DNA from: Dechloromonas sp. CZR5 | GTDB lineage: Bacteria; Pseudomonadota; Gammaproteobacteria; Burkholderiales; Rhodocyclaceae | Direction: 5' to 3' | Length of the DNA: 64,000 nucleotides | NCBI RefSeq assembly: GCF_008711155.1 | Contig: NZ_VUYQ01000003.1 | Span: 248,001-312,000, forward strand | In this document: in pieces, positions 18,313 through 28,178 of the stretch | Layout of the letters: each line of letters opens with the position of its first letter | How positions within the stretch are numbered: position 1 is the first letter of the stretch | Position numbers and translations under genes: made by a program | The notes under the pieces: generated by a model | Seen by the model: only the letters and a program-made list of their open reading frames with translations | Databases searched by the model: none | What the model was told of the DNA's origin: nothing

Positions 18313-19767
18313 TCAGGCAAACAAGCCATGCAGGAACCAGCCCTCGGCATTGCGAAAAATCCAGGCCCATTCCCCTTGCGGATTGCGGGCCACGAAATAG
18401 TCGCGCCGGACATCGCCGGTCGCCCCTTTCTCACCGCTGTCCCACCAGCCGGTTTCCAGTCGTTCGGCGCGGGACAAGAGCTTGAGCGGTCCGTGCCAGT
18501 CCGGGCTGCCTGCCCGTTCGGCGAGCGGCTGCGGGATCGGCAACAACCACAGCGGACGTGCCGAGCCGGGGGGCGTTGCCGGCTTGCCGGATGCATTGTT
18601 CGCCGGCGAGCGCGAGGCAATCACGGCATCCCGCTCGCGACTTGCGCACTCCGGCCGATAATCGGAAACAGCATCCAGTGTTTGCACGGCGCGCTCGCCG
18701 AGCCGGGCGCGCAAGCGCTCCAGGCACGCCAGATGCCCCTCGCCGCTTGCAGCCCCTTCAAACAGAGGCACGCTCGCTCCTGTTTTTTCGGCCAATTCGT
18801 CGGCCTGCAGGCGTACCGCTTCGACTGGCGCTGGCAATTGCCAGCGCCCCAGATGCTCGCGCAGCAGACGTAAAAAGCGCGCCTCGTCGGCGACCGGTTC
18901 GGCAAGACGCAGGGAGAGATCGCTCGGTTCGGCGTCATCGTGCCGGAAGCGCAAGGTGCAGCGACGAAGCAGCAAGTGCCGGGCATTCAGCCAGCCGGCC
19001 AATGCCGAGAACAGGCGTTGGCCGGAAAAAACCAGGGCTTCGGCATGCTCGACGCGGGATGGCAGTTCGAGCTCAATCGCAAAGTCTTCCGGAAAGGCGA
19101 AAGCCGTTTGCGGGTCCGGCAAATCCCCCCAGGCACGCGCCAGGTCGTCCACCGGACGGTTGCCGATACGCTGCCGCAAGCCGCTTCCCGGCATGTCGCG
19201 TAATCCGCCAAGCCGCCGCAGGCCGAAGGATTCCAGACGGGTCATGGCTTCGGCCGGCCAGTCGGGGATATGGCACGGCAAATCGGCGAGCGCCGCGTGC
19301 AGACTGACTGCTTTGCGATGGATCGTTCCGCTGCCTGCACGCGCCAGCCAGCGCGCGCCGAGCGGCGTCGGGGCCACCGCCCAGCCGGGAGCATGCCCTT
19401 GTTCGGCACAGCCGGCCGTCACGGCGCCGACAATCGGCTCGATGCCGCCGAAGAGGCGGATGCAAGCACCGATTTCGAGCAGGAGTTCGTTGGGCTGCAC
19501 CAAGCTGACGGTGGGCGTAAAACGTCCCGCCCAGCAGGCCAGGCTTTCGAGGGCCTGCCGTTCGCGCGCTTCATTGCGCTCGAAAACCGACAAGGTCGAC
19601 AGCAGGCCCAGTGCGGTCGATAGCCTTTGGCCAGGGCAAATGCCGGCCGCAACGGCCTCCACATCGCCCTGCATGATCCGGCCGCGCACGACCACCGCGC
19701 TAGGCGGCTGGCGCAGCGGCAAGGCCTCGATCGGCAATCCGGGAAAGGACAGGGCCAGCCACAGCAC
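18313..19767 (-). CDS. imuB: ImuB, catalytically inactive Y-family polymerase homologue
   Basis: This 484-residue protein is related to Y-family polymerases (start [16 protein letters not shown], helix-hairpin region around RLESFGLRRLGGLRDMPG). It lacks the usual acidic catalytic set at the N-terminus and acts as the scaffold of the mutasome. In characterised systems ImuB bridges ImuA, DnaE2 and the beta clamp. The start codon lies 68 bases inside the end of imuA, an unusually long overlap that implies coupling. Confidence 0.93.
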   Translation of the reverse strand: MLWLALSFPGLPIEALPLRQPPSAVVVRGRIMQGDVEAVAAGICPGQRLSTALGLLSTLSVFERNEARERQALESLACWAGRFTPTVSLVQPNELLLEIGACIRLFGGIEPIVGAVTAGCAEQGHAPGWAVAPTPLGARWLARAGSGTIHRKAVSLHAALADLPCHIPDWPAEAMTRLESFGLRRLGGLRDMPGSGLRQRIGNRPVDDLARAWGDLPDPQTAFAFPEDFAIELELPSRVEHAEALVFSGQRLFSALAGWLNARHLLLRRCTLRFRHDDAEPSDLSLRLAEPVADEARFLRLLREHLGRWQLPAPVEAVRLQADELAEKTGASVPLFEGAASGEGHLACLERLRARLGERAVQTLDAVSDYRPECASRERDAVIASRSPANNASGKPATPPGSARPLWLLPIPQPLAERAGSPDWHGPLKLLSRAERLETGWWDSGEKGATGDVRRDYFVARNPQGEWAWIFRNAEGWFLHGLFA

Positions 19768-20425
19768 GCAAACGTCTCCCAGGGCGAGGAATGGAGGATG
19801 AATACGGCAGTTCGAGCGGCCGTGATGCCGGCCTGCCGCGCCGTTTCAGGATACGGATGTTCAGCGCGTCGTCGCCGTTGGCCAGCGCCACCCGCAACGG
19901 CGCCGGCGACGGCGTATCTGCCGCGGCCATGGAGCGCCACAAACAGGCCAATGTCGAACGTCCTTCAGCCGCAACCTGCAGGCGGCGCAGGGTTTTGGCA
20001 TCGACTCCGTCACCCGGCCAGCCCAGCACGCCGGCGAAACCGCCACAGGCAAGGAGTTGTTCGATGCTCCAGGCCGTATCCTTGCCGGCCCGCACGATGA
20101 CCAGGCGCTCCAGCGCAATGCCTGCTGCGGCCCAGGCCGGCGCATGCGGCAGCCATGGCGGCGCGACCAGGGCCAGCCAGCCTCCGGCCTGCGACAGCCT
20201 GGAAAGGGCCGGCAGCAACAGACTCATTTCGCCGACGCCGCTACGTCCGACGAGCAACTCCGTCAGCGTGCCACGCGGCCAGCCGCCGCCGGGTAATTCG
20301 GCGTCAAGTTCGGGATGGCCGCTGGGAATAGCGGCCTCTGCCAGGGAGGCCAGCGTATCGCCGCGCCAGACATCGCCTCTGGCCAGCACATCCGCCAAAG
20401 CGACCGGCAACGGCAAGGCGTTCAT
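19700..20425 (-). CDS. imuA: ImuA, RecA-like mutasome subunit
   Basis: This 241-residue protein belongs to the ImuA/SulA-related RecA-fold group. It has [19 protein letters not shown] in the place of a Walker A motif, but with Glu where the P-loop lysine would be, so ATP hydrolysis is doubtful. It is part of the SOS mutasome with ImuB and DnaE2. The last 55 residues are Arg- and Pro-rich and overlap imuB. The ATG overlaps the stop of lexA by 4 bases. Confidence 0.9.
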   Translation of the reverse strand: MNALPLPVALADVLARGDVWRGDTLASLAEAAIPSGHPELDAELPGGGWPRGTLTELLVGRSGVGEMSLLLPALSRLSQAGGWLALVAPPWLPHAPAWAAAGIALERLVIVRAGKDTAWSIEQLLACGGFAGVLGWPGDGVDAKTLRRLQVAAEGRSTLACLWRSMAAADTPSPAPLRVALANGDDALNIRILKRRGRPASRPLELPYSSSIPRPGRRLRAVAGPVLSRIADRGLAAAPAA

Positions 20426-21027
20426 GACAGCTTCGAGCCTGCCCCGCGTATCAGGCCGACGGCAACGCCCTCGATGGCAAATTCGACTTCGCCGGGGCGA
20501 ACGATGATCGGTTCAAAATCCGGATTCTCGGCAATCAGCTCGATGTGTCCGCCCTTGCGTTGCAGGCGCTTGACGGTGACCTCTTCGTCGATCCGGGCGA
20601 CGACGATTTCGCCGTCGCGGGCCTGGTTGGTCTTGTGTACGGCCAGCAGGTCGCCGTCGTAGATGCCGACGTCGATCATCGACAGGCCGCGCACCTTGAG
20701 CAGGAAGTCGGCGCGCGGATTGAACATGCCGGCATCGAAGGCATAACGTGCCTGCACGTTTTCAACGGCAAGGATCGGCGAACCGGCGGCCACGCTGCCG
20801 ATCAGCGGCAAGCCCAGCTGCTCGACGAGGCGAATGCCGCGTGCCGAACCCGGCTCGAGATTGATGGCGCCCTTCTTGGCGAGCGCCTTGAGGTGGTCTT
20901 CCGCCGCATTGGGTGAGGCGAAACCGAAGGCGGAGGCGATCTCCGCCCGCGTCGGCGGCGCGCCGAGCACTTCGACGGTGTTCTTGATGAAATCGAGAAT
21001 TTCCTGCTGGCGTGGCGTGAGCTTCAT
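20422..21027 (-). CDS. lexA: LexA, SOS repressor
   Basis: This 201-residue repressor has an N-terminal winged helix ([14 protein letters not shown]), the self-cleavage bond Ala81-Gly82 (VAAGSP), and the catalytic dyad Ser116 (LSMIDVGI) and Lys153 (EVTVKRL). I start at MKLTPRQ, where GGGAG lies 8-12 bases upstream; a longer in-frame extension runs through the SOS box and is not coding. It heads lexA-imuA-imuB-dnaE2 and is autoregulated through the box at 21054-21069. Confidence 0.96.
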   Translation of the reverse strand: MKLTPRQQEILDFIKNTVEVLGAPPTRAEIASAFGFASPNAAEDHLKALAKKGAINLEPGSARGIRLVEQLGLPLIGSVAAGSPILAVENVQARYAFDAGMFNPRADFLLKVRGLSMIDVGIYDGDLLAVHKTNQARDGEIVVARIDEEVTVKRLQRKGGHIELIAENPDFEPIIVRPGEVEFAIEGVAVGLIRGAGSKLS

Positions 21028-21053
21028 GGTCTGCTCCCTGCAAAATTCGTTAG

Positions 21054-21069
21054 CTGTATTTTTGTACAG
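21054..21069. promoter_or_regulatory. SOS box (LexA operator) shared by lexA and a divergent gene
   Basis: CTGT, eight bases (ATTTTTGT), ACAG: an exact CTGT-N8-ACAG palindrome. It is 27 bases from the lexA start and 68 bases from the divergent small gene at 21137. Confidence 0.93.
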
Positions 21070-21136
21070 TAATCGATTTTTGGCAAGCGAAGAATCCTGT
21101 ACACTCTGGCGCCAGCGCAATCCGGAAACACCGAAC

Positions 21137-21445
21137 ATGAAACTGCAACACCTGGCGATCGGCGATCGCTTCGAATACGACGGCAAGATTTTCGTAAAAA
21201 CCGGCCCGGTCACGGCCTCTTCCGAGAACGGCGGGCAGCAGATGATTCCCCGCTATGCAATCCTCAAGCCCCTCGACGCGCCGGTCTGCGAAGACGACAA
21301 GCCCGGCCTGCGCCGCAAGGTGGAGGAGAAAAAAGTGCTCGCCGCATTCGACGACTTCTACCGGACCTGCAGCGAACTGCTCGACGCATCCGCCCTGCCC
21401 GCACTGGCCGAGGCGCGCGAACGCTTCCTCGGCCGTCTCAGGTAA
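21137..21445 (+). CDS. Hypothetical protein divergent from lexA
   Basis: This 102-residue protein begins [25 protein letters not shown] recognise no family. It has a strand-rich first half (a small beta domain such as an SH3-like fold is possible) and a charged helical second half ([18 protein letters not shown]). The start is inferred from the ATG at 21137; the frame extends further upstream through the lexA promoter but that part is not coding. The SOS box lies 68 bases before it, so damage-inducible expression is possible. It ends one base before the convergent MFS gene ends. Confidence 0.75.
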   Translation: MKLQHLAIGDRFEYDGKIFVKTGPVTASSENGGQQMIPRYAILKPLDAPVCEDDKPGLRRKVEEKKVLAAFDDFYRTCSELLDASALPALAEARERFLGRLR

Positions 21446-22654
21446 TCAGGCTGCAGCCGGACGGGCCACCGGTGCTTCGCGGATGGGCAGGTTGAGCACG
21501 GCGGCAACGGCGGCCAGCGCCATGTCGGCATACCACATCCAGCCGAAGTCACCGAATTGCGTGATGGCCAGGCCGCCCAGCCAGGCACCGAGGAAACCGC
21601 CAATCTGGTGCGACAGCAGCGTCATACCGAACAGCGTTGCCAGGTAGCGGATGCCGAACAGCTTGCCGACGATGGCAGCGGTCGGCGGCACCGTGGCCAG
21701 CCAGGTGAAACCGAGACCGGCGGCAAAAACATAGAACGTCCATTCGGTGCGCGGCATCATCAGGTACCAGGCGATGAGCACCGCCCGCGAACCGTACATC
21801 ATCGCCAGCACGTATTTGCTGCGGTACTTGGCGACGCAGGAACCGGCGTACAGGCTGCCGAAGATGTTGGTCAGGCCGATGATGGCCAACGACCAGCTGG
21901 CCACGGCGGGCGGCAGGCCGCACAAATTCACCTCGCCCGGCAAATGGGTGACGAGAAAGGCAATGTGGAACCCGCAGGTGAAGAAACCGGCGTGCAGCAG
22001 CAGATAACTGCGATCCTGCATGGCCGTGCCGAGCGCCTTCAGCACCCCGCCCTCGTCGTCCTGAACGTGCATGGCATGGGTTGATTGCGTCAGCTTGCCG
22101 ACCAGCGGCAAGGCCAGCAAGGCCGTGGCAGCCATCGCCCACATGGCGTTAACCCAGCCCAAGCCCTGGATCAACTTCTGCAGGATGGGAGCAAAGATGA
22201 ATTGCCCGAAGGAGCCGCCGGCATTGATCAATCCGGAAGCTGCACCACGCGCCTCGGCCGGCATGCGCTGGGCGGCGGCACCCAGCAATACGGAAAAGCT
22301 GCTGGCGCCCGAGCCCATCGCGCAGAACAGGCCGAGCGACACGGCCAGGCCGAAGCCGGTGCCCATGTACGGCGTCAGCGCACAACCGACGGCCAGCATC
22401 ACGATGCCGGCAATCAGCACGACACGCGGTCCGTGGCGATCGGCAATGGCACCGGCCAGCGGCTGGATGGCGCCCCAAGTGAATTGCCCGATGGCCAGCG
22501 CGAAGCTGATGGTAGCGATCCCCAGGCCGGTGGTGTCGTTGAGCGGCGCCACGAACAGACCCTGCGATTGGCGGATGCCCATCGAGATCATCATGATCCC
22601 GGCGGCCGCCAGGGCGGTGATGAGAATGTCGGGGCGGTTCAGTGCGCGAAACAT
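21446..22654 (-). CDS. Major facilitator superfamily transporter
   Basis: This 402-residue protein has twelve predicted membrane helices, beginning LITALAAAGIMMISMGIRQ, with the inner loop motif DRHGPRVVLIAGI after helix 2, typical of MFS carriers. The GIRQSQGLFVAPLNDTTGLG opening resembles monocarboxylate/oxalate-formate type permeases. The substrate cannot be read from sequence. A LysR-family regulator is divergent from it across a 98-base gap and probably controls it. Confidence 0.88.
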   Translation of the reverse strand: MFRALNRPDILITALAAAGIMMISMGIRQSQGLFVAPLNDTTGLGIATISFALAIGQFTWGAIQPLAGAIADRHGPRVVLIAGIVMLAVGCALTPYMGTGFGLAVSLGLFCAMGSGASSFSVLLGAAAQRMPAEARGAASGLINAGGSFGQFIFAPILQKLIQGLGWVNAMWAMAATALLALPLVGKLTQSTHAMHVQDDEGGVLKALGTAMQDRSYLLLHAGFFTCGFHIAFLVTHLPGEVNLCGLPPAVASWSLAIIGLTNIFGSLYAGSCVAKYRSKYVLAMMYGSRAVLIAWYLMMPRTEWTFYVFAAGLGFTWLATVPPTAAIVGKLFGIRYLATLFGMTLLSHQIGGFLGAWLGGLAITQFGDFGWMWYADMALAAVAAVLNLPIREAPVARPAAA

Positions 22655-22752
22655 GTTGTTATGCCTGTCGGTTGCCAGCCCGAACTATAGTCGCCAAATA
22701 AGTTACCAAATAGCCCATAATCGGCACCATATCGTCAACGGAGAATTGACAA

Positions 22753-23691
22753 ATGAACTGGCTCAGCAGTTGGGAAAGTTTTGTCCGGGTGGTCGAAACC
22801 GGCAGCATGGCCGGCGCCGCCCGCCGACTGGATTGCACGCGCGCCCAGGTCAGCAAGCAGATCGCCGAACTGGAGCGTAATTTCGGTGTACGGCTGTTCG
22901 AGCGCTCGACCCGCAAACTGGCCCTGACGCCTTCCGGCGAAGTCTTCTACCAGCATGCGTTGCGCGCCCTGGATGCCGTGGCCAGCACCGAGATCGCCGT
23001 GCGCAACCTCGGCGACACGCCCTGCGGCCTGCTGCGCATCAGTGCTTCGCTCGCCTTCGGCCGCCTGTACATCGCCCCGCTACTACCGCGTATCACGGCA
23101 CAGTACCCGGAGCTGGAATGTGAACTGGTTCTCTCCGACCAACTGCTCGATCTATTCGACAACAACATCGACCTCGCGCTGCGCCATACCAAGGCACCTC
23201 CCGAAGATGCCGTCGCCCGCCGACTGTTTTCCATCGAACGCGTCATTTGCGCAACGCCGGACTATCTGGCGACACATGGCAGACCGCAACACCCGGGCGA
23301 CCTGATCAGGCACGCCTGTTTTGGCTACCTGCAGGCCGAAACCAGCAATACGCTCGAGCTGCTGGGGCGCAACGGCGAACAAGCCAGCATACCGATATCC
23401 AGCCGCTTTCGTTTCAACAACCTGGACTGCATCTTCGGTGCCGTCATGGCCGGGCATGGACTGGCTATCCTGCCCACCTACATGGCCGGCCCTGAAATCC
23501 GGCGCGGCAACCTGGAAACCGTGCTCGACGATTACGAACCCCTGACCGGCCTTGGCCGCGATCTGTATGCCTGCTACACCCCGGGCCGGGTACGCCTGCC
23601 GAAAGTCCGCGTTTTCCTGGAGGAACTGGAGCGCCAGTTTTCTCCGGCGCCGCCTTGGGGAAGTTTCAGGTCGGCAGATCGAAACCCTTGA
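22753..23691 (+). CDS. LysR-family transcriptional regulator
   Basis: This 312-residue regulator has an N-terminal winged helix (WESFVRVVETGSMAGAARRLDCTRAQVSKQIAELE) and a periplasmic-binding-like effector domain (about 90-295). Divergent from the MFS transporter, so it most likely controls that gene and itself. The effector is unknown. Its last 26 bases overlap the end of the convergent dgt gene. Confidence 0.9.
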   Translation: MNWLSSWESFVRVVETGSMAGAARRLDCTRAQVSKQIAELERNFGVRLFERSTRKLALTPSGEVFYQHALRALDAVASTEIAVRNLGDTPCGLLRISASLAFGRLYIAPLLPRITAQYPELECELVLSDQLLDLFDNNIDLALRHTKAPPEDAVARRLFSIERVICATPDYLATHGRPQHPGDLIRHACFGYLQAETSNTLELLGRNGEQASIPISSRFRFNNLDCIFGAVMAGHGLAILPTYMAGPEIRRGNLETVLDDYEPLTGLGRDLYACYTPGRVRLPKVRVFLEELERQFSPAPPWGSFRSADRNP

Positions 23692-25018
23692 GTTTGCGGT
23701 ACATGTCGACCGCGTAGGAGTCGGTCATCCCGGCTACGAAATCGGCAACCTGCAGGAGGCGGATGTACGGATCGGGATCCGGCTCGCCATCGTGCCCGAG
23801 AAATTGGGTAGGCAGCAGTTTCATCAGCATGCGTTCGCGCGTCGTGTAGCGGGCCCCCGGTACGCCTGCCCTGGCTTCGACGGCGTTGGTGAACAAGCCC
23901 AGCAAGGCTCCCAGTACCTCAAAGCCGGCGGTTTCGATCTCCAGCGCCGGGCGCGCCGTGTAGATGGTTTCCTTGGCCAGCTTGAGGACAGCCTGCAAGG
24001 GACGGGCAATGGGCGAGTTTTCCAGCAGCTCGTCATCGAAGTCGCCGCTCAGGATAGCCGATTCGTTCTCGAGAAAAACTGCCGCGGCGCCATTGATCAG
24101 GCAACCGATGGCCTTGGCGCGCAGGTATTCCAGGCGCTCCTTCGGATCGTGCAGATGTGCCAGGCGCCCGCCATTGACGGCATTGCCGGCCAGGTCGCCG
24201 AGCAGGCATTCGGCATCCTTGTAGGGCACGAAGCCAAGCCGCGCGGCATCCTCGAGATCGACGATCAGGTAGCAGGTGTCGTCCGCCACTTCGACCAGCG
24301 AGGCGAGCGGGTGGCGACGCCAGGCAAGGCCCGGAATGCGTTCGACCATGCCGGTCGCGCGCGCTACCTGGGCAAAATTATCTGCATCCTGCTGGAAGAA
24401 TCCGAATTTCCTGGCACTTTTGCCGTCCAGTTCGCAATCGATGTGAGAAGGCCGCGGATACTTGGTGAAGGTGGCGAGCACCGCGCTGGTCAGCTGCAGC
24501 CCCCCGGGGTTGGCCGGGCTTTGCAGGCGGCTGACGATACGAAAACCCTGGGCGTTGCCCTCGTAGCGCTCGAAATCAGCCCGTTGTGCCGGTGTGAAGG
24601 CATGCCGCTCGAGCAGGCCGGAATTGCGAAACCACTCGCGAATGGCATCCTCGCCGGCATGGCCGAAAGGCGGATTGCCGATATCGTGAGCGAGGCAGGC
24701 GGCGGCAATAATGGCGCCGAAATCGCCTGATTCCACATCCTTCAGCCCATGCCGGGCAATGATCTCGCGACCGATTACCGCACCCAGCGAACGGCCGACG
24801 CAACTCGCCTCGAGGCTGTGCGTCAGACGGGTGCGGACGTAATCGCTCTTGGAGAGCGGGAAAACCTGCGTCTTGTCCTTCAGGCGGCGAAAGGCCGAGG
24901 TGAAGACAATGCGGTCGTAGTCCTGCTGAAAAGCCGTCCGTTCGGCCGACTCCGGTGCCTTGCCGGCACCGAGACGTTCGCTCGACAGCAGTTTTTCCCA
25001 GATTTTTCGTTGGCCCAT
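23666..25018 (-). CDS. dgt: dGTP triphosphohydrolase-like HD protein
   Basis: This 450-residue HD-domain phosphohydrolase has metal-ligand motifs RLTHSLEAS and AHDIGNPPFGHAGE. It belongs to the dGTPase/dNTPase family that hydrolyses dNTPs to nucleosides and triphosphate. I start at MGQRKIWEKLLSSERLG (ATG at 25016-25018); upstream in-frame sequence is antisense reading of the thioesterase gene and not protein-like. The thioesterase gene lies 35 bases upstream in the same orientation. Confidence 0.92.
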   Translation of the reverse strand: MGQRKIWEKLLSSERLGAGKAPESAERTAFQQDYDRIVFTSAFRRLKDKTQVFPLSKSDYVRTRLTHSLEASCVGRSLGAVIGREIIARHGLKDVESGDFGAIIAAACLAHDIGNPPFGHAGEDAIREWFRNSGLLERHAFTPAQRADFERYEGNAQGFRIVSRLQSPANPGGLQLTSAVLATFTKYPRPSHIDCELDGKSARKFGFFQQDADNFAQVARATGMVERIPGLAWRRHPLASLVEVADDTCYLIVDLEDAARLGFVPYKDAECLLGDLAGNAVNGGRLAHLHDPKERLEYLRAKAIGCLINGAAAVFLENESAILSGDFDDELLENSPIARPLQAVLKLAKETIYTARPALEIETAGFEVLGALLGLFTNAVEARAGVPGARYTTRERMLMKLLPTQFLGHDGEPDPDPYIRLLQVADFVAGMTDSYAVDMYRKLKGFDLPT

Positions 25019-25053
25019 GCGCGTCGGATTCGTGGATGCAATGGGCTGCGAGT

Positions 25054-25464
25054 TTACTCTGCTTCGAGCAGTGCCCGCACGTGATCCGGCAGCGGAACCG
25101 ATCTGCCGTTCTGGGTATTCATCCACACGACCTTGGCCGCGCCTTCTGCGTAGATCCTGTCGTCGCCCTCGATGCGCATCTCGACATAGGTCTGGCAGCT
25201 GGAACGTCCAATGGCGCCGACATAGGTCCGCACCTCCACGGTGCCCGGGTAATTCATCGGGATCAGGAAGGTGCAGCTGGCATTGATGATCACCGGACCA
25301 TCGCCGCCAGGGCGAACCTGAACCTTCATGTCTTCGATCCACTCCACCCGCGCCTGCTCCATGAAGCGGAAATAGACAGTGTTATTGACGTGCCCGTAGG
25401 CATCCATGTCGCCCCAGCGGATGGGTAAACGGGTCACATGAATGAGCTTTTTCTTGTGTTCCAT
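25054..25464 (-). CDS. Acyl-CoA thioesterase, 4HBT/YbgC type
   Basis: This 136-residue hot-dog fold protein has the catalytic WGDMDAYGHVNN motif, the Asp that activates water in 4-hydroxybenzoyl-CoA thioesterase relatives. It probably hydrolyses acyl-CoA; chain specificity is unknown. I start at MEHKKKLIHVTRLP (ATG at 25462-25464) by family length. It is divergent from the ETF-ubiquinone oxidoreductase gene, which fits a fatty-acid or amino-acid oxidation setting. Confidence 0.88.
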   Translation of the reverse strand: MEHKKKLIHVTRLPIRWGDMDAYGHVNNTVYFRFMEQARVEWIEDMKVQVRPGGDGPVIINASCTFLIPMNYPGTVEVRTYVGAIGRSSCQTYVEMRIEGDDRIYAEGAAKVVWMNTQNGRSVPLPDHVRALLEAE

Positions 25465-25551
25465 GAATACGAATACTAGAGTGTGGTTGATCAAAAATTT
25501 TCCATACTGTACCGTATTGAAAATAAGCTCACAATAATTCTAGGAGGCATC

Positions 25552-27195
25552 ATGGAACGGGAATCCATGGAATTTGATGTTGTCGTCGTTGGTGGCGGCC
25601 CCGCGGGTCTCGCCTCGGCGATACGGCTCAAACAGCTTGCGGCAGAAAAGGGCAGCGACATTTCAGTCTGCCTGATCGAGAAAGGCGCCGAAATCGGTGC
25701 CCACATCCTCTCCGGGGCCGTCATGGACCCGCGTGCCCTGAGCGAGCTGCTGCCCAATTGGAAGGAAGATGGCGCTCCGCTCAATGCCCCCGTCTCCGAA
25801 GACCGTTTCTTCATCCTCTCCGAAACCGGTGCGACCAAGGTGCCGAACAGTCTTTTGCCCGGCTGCTTCCACAATGAAGGCAACTACGTCATCTCGCTCG
25901 GTAACGTCTGTCGCTGGCTGGGCGAACAGGCCGAAGCTCTTGGCGTCGAAATCTACCCCGGCTTTGCCGGCTCGGAAGTACTGTTCGATGAAAATGGCGC
26001 TGTCAGGGGCGTCGCCACGGGCGACATGGGCCGCCTGCACGACGGTTCCGAAGGTCCGAATTTCCAGCTGGGCATGGAGTTGCTCGGCAAATACACCTTC
26101 TTCGCCGAAGGCTGCCGCGGCCATCTCGGCAAGCAACTGATCGAAAAATTCCAGTTGAACAAGGATGCCGACCCGCAAACCTACGGTATCGGCCTCAAGG
26201 AACTGTGGGAAATCCAGCCCGACAAGCATCAGCTCGGCCTCGTCATCCATAGCGGCGGTTGGCCGATGGAGCCGGATACTTATGGCGGCGGTTTCCTCTA
26301 TCACCTGGAAAACAATCAGGTCGCCATCGGCTTCGTGGTCGGCCTTGGCTATACCAATCCGCATCTGTCACCCTATGAAGAGTTCCAGCGCTTCAAGACA
26401 CATCCTGAAATCCGCAACTTCCTCGAGGGCGGCAAGCGTATCGCCTACGGCGCCCGCGCACTGGTTGCCGGCGGCCTGCAATCGCTGCCCAGACTGACCT
26501 TCCCGGGTGGCGTTCTGGTCGGCGACGATGCCGGATTCCTCAACGCGGCTCGCATCAAGGGCTCGCATTGCGCGATCAAGACCGGCTCGCTGGCGGCCGA
26601 GGCCTGCTTCGAAGCCCTGGTCGCCGGACGTCAGAATGATGAGTTGTCTGCCTACCCGGAATTGTTTAAAAACAGCTGGTTGTACGACGAACTTCATAAA
26701 TCACGTAACTTCAAGCCGTGGATGGCCAAGGGGCTGAAACTGGGTTCGCTGATGTTCGGTATCGACCAGATCGTCTTTGGCGGCAAGGCGCCATGGACGC
26801 TGCGCAACAAGACGGCCGACCACGCCAAGCTCAAGCCGGCCAGCGAGTGTCCGAAGATCGACTATCCGAAACCGGATGGCGTCATCACCTTCGACCGCCT
26901 GTCATCAGTCTTCCTGTCGAGCACCAACCACGAGGAGGATCAGCCCTGCCATCTGCAACTCAAGGATGCCGCGGTGCCGATCAGCGTCAACCTGGCCAGG
27001 TACGACGCGCCCGAACAGCGCTTTTGCCCGGCCGGGGTATATGAAATCCTCGGTCAGGAAGAAGGCCAGCCACGCCTGCAGATCAACGCGCAAAACTGTG
27101 TCCACTGCAAGACCTGTGACATCAAGGATCCGACCCAGAACATCAACTGGGTCGTCCCTCAGGGCGGCGAAGGTCCGACCTACCCCAATATGTAA
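25552..27195 (+). CDS. Electron transfer flavoprotein-ubiquinone oxidoreductase
   Basis: This 547-residue flavoprotein passes electrons from ETF, reduced by acyl-CoA and related dehydrogenases, to ubiquinone at the inner membrane. The FAD site is VVVVGGGPAGLASA near the N-terminus. The [4Fe-4S] cluster is bound by RFCPAGVYE and NCVHCKTCDIKDP near the C-terminus. The conserved end QGGEGPTYPNM is present. I choose the ATG at 25552 because AGGAGG lies 4 bases upstream. Confidence 0.96.
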   Translation: MERESMEFDVVVVGGGPAGLASAIRLKQLAAEKGSDISVCLIEKGAEIGAHILSGAVMDPRALSELLPNWKEDGAPLNAPVSEDRFFILSETGATKVPNSLLPGCFHNEGNYVISLGNVCRWLGEQAEALGVEIYPGFAGSEVLFDENGAVRGVATGDMGRLHDGSEGPNFQLGMELLGKYTFFAEGCRGHLGKQLIEKFQLNKDADPQTYGIGLKELWEIQPDKHQLGLVIHSGGWPMEPDTYGGGFLYHLENNQVAIGFVVGLGYTNPHLSPYEEFQRFKTHPEIRNFLEGGKRIAYGARALVAGGLQSLPRLTFPGGVLVGDDAGFLNAARIKGSHCAIKTGSLAAEACFEALVAGRQNDELSAYPELFKNSWLYDELHKSRNFKPWMAKGLKLGSLMFGIDQIVFGGKAPWTLRNKTADHAKLKPASECPKIDYPKPDGVITFDRLSSVFLSSTNHEEDQPCHLQLKDAAVPISVNLARYDAPEQRFCPAGVYEILGQEEGQPRLQINAQNCVHCKTCDIKDPTQNINWVVPQGGEGPTYPNM

Positions 27196-27297
27196 TTACC
27201 AATAACCGGCATGCCATAGTTCTCGTCCGCAATGGGCGCGAATTGTGGCTTATCGGTTTATAATCCTCGGGCTTAACCCCCCTAGGGAGAACAACAC

Positions 27298-28098
27298 ATG
27301 GGCTTTCTTGCCGACAAGAAGATTCTGATTACCGGGCTGCTGTCCAAGCATTCCATCGCCTACGGCATCGCCAAGGCCTGTCATCGTGAAGGTGCTCAAC
27401 TGGCCTTTACCTACCAGAACGAGCGTTTCGAAGATCGCATCAAGAAGTTTGCCGCTGAATTCGGCAGCGATATCACCATTCCGGTCGACGTCAGCAGCGA
27501 CGAGCAAATCGACAACCTGTTCGTCGAACTCGGCAAGCGCTGGGATGGCCTGGATGGCCTGGTCCACTCCATTGCCTATGCTCCGACCGAAGCCATCGAA
27601 GGCGACTTCCTGAACGGTATCACCCGCGACGCCTTCCGCATCGCCCACGATATTTCATCGTACAGCTATGCTGCGCTGGCCAAGGGTGCCCGCCCGATGA
27701 TGCAAGGCCGCCCGAATGCCTCGATGCTCGCCCTCTCCTATCTCGGTGCCGAGCGCACCATGCCCAACTACAACACCATGGGCCTGGCCAAGGCCAGCCT
27801 GGAAGCGGCAACCCGCTACCTCGCCTTCTGCCTCGGCCCCGAGGGCATCCGCGCCAACGCCATCTCCGCCGGTCCGATCAAGACGCTGGCCGCCTCCGGC
27901 ATCGGCAATTTCGGCAAGCTGCTCGCCTACAACTCGCACAATGCCCCGCTGCGCCGCAACGTGACCATCGATGAAGTCGGCAACGCTGCCGCCTTCATGC
28001 TGTCCGACCTCGCCAGCGGCATCACCGGCGAAATCATGTATGTCGACGGCGGCATGAACACCACCGCCCTGGGCAACGCGGACCCGCTGCCGGCCTGA
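27298..28098 (+). CDS. fabI: FabI, enoyl-acyl carrier protein reductase
   Basis: This 266-residue short-chain dehydrogenase-type reductase carries out the last step of fatty-acid elongation with NADH. The catalytic Tyr158-x6-Lys165 and Tyr148 match FabI spacing, and the nucleotide-binding start is [21 protein letters not shown] lies 8-12 bases before the ATG and a TATAAT -10 at 27259-27264. A strong terminator follows, so it is probably a single-gene unit. Confidence 0.97.
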   Translation: MGFLADKKILITGLLSKHSIAYGIAKACHREGAQLAFTYQNERFEDRIKKFAAEFGSDITIPVDVSSDEQIDNLFVELGKRWDGLDGLVHSIAYAPTEAIEGDFLNGITRDAFRIAHDISSYSYAALAKGARPMMQGRPNASMLALSYLGAERTMPNYNTMGLAKASLEAATRYLAFCLGPEGIRANAISAGPIKTLAASGIGNFGKLLAYNSHNAPLRRNVTIDEVGNAAAFMLSDLASGITGEIMYVDGGMNTTALGNADPLPA

Positions 28099-28122
28099 AC
28101 CGACGTTCCGCCGCCCAACAAG

Positions 28123-28156
28123 AACGCCGATCGGATTCGATCGGCGTTTTTCTTTT
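28123..28156 (+). terminator. Rho-independent terminator after fabI
   Basis: Stem AACGCCGATCG, loop GATT, stem CGATCGGCGTT, then a T-rich tract. It begins 25 bases after the fabI stop. Confidence 0.93.
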
Positions 28157-28178
28157 AGCCCCCCTGCTGTCACATCCC

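Noticed and set aside
21097..21111. A second SOS box near CCTGTACACTCTGG
   Set aside because: Only the first half (CTGT) fits; the matching ACAG half is absent.
23666..25342. A 558-residue form of the dGTPase
   Set aside because: The first 108 residues are antisense to the thioesterase gene and not protein-like; the family start is at 25018.
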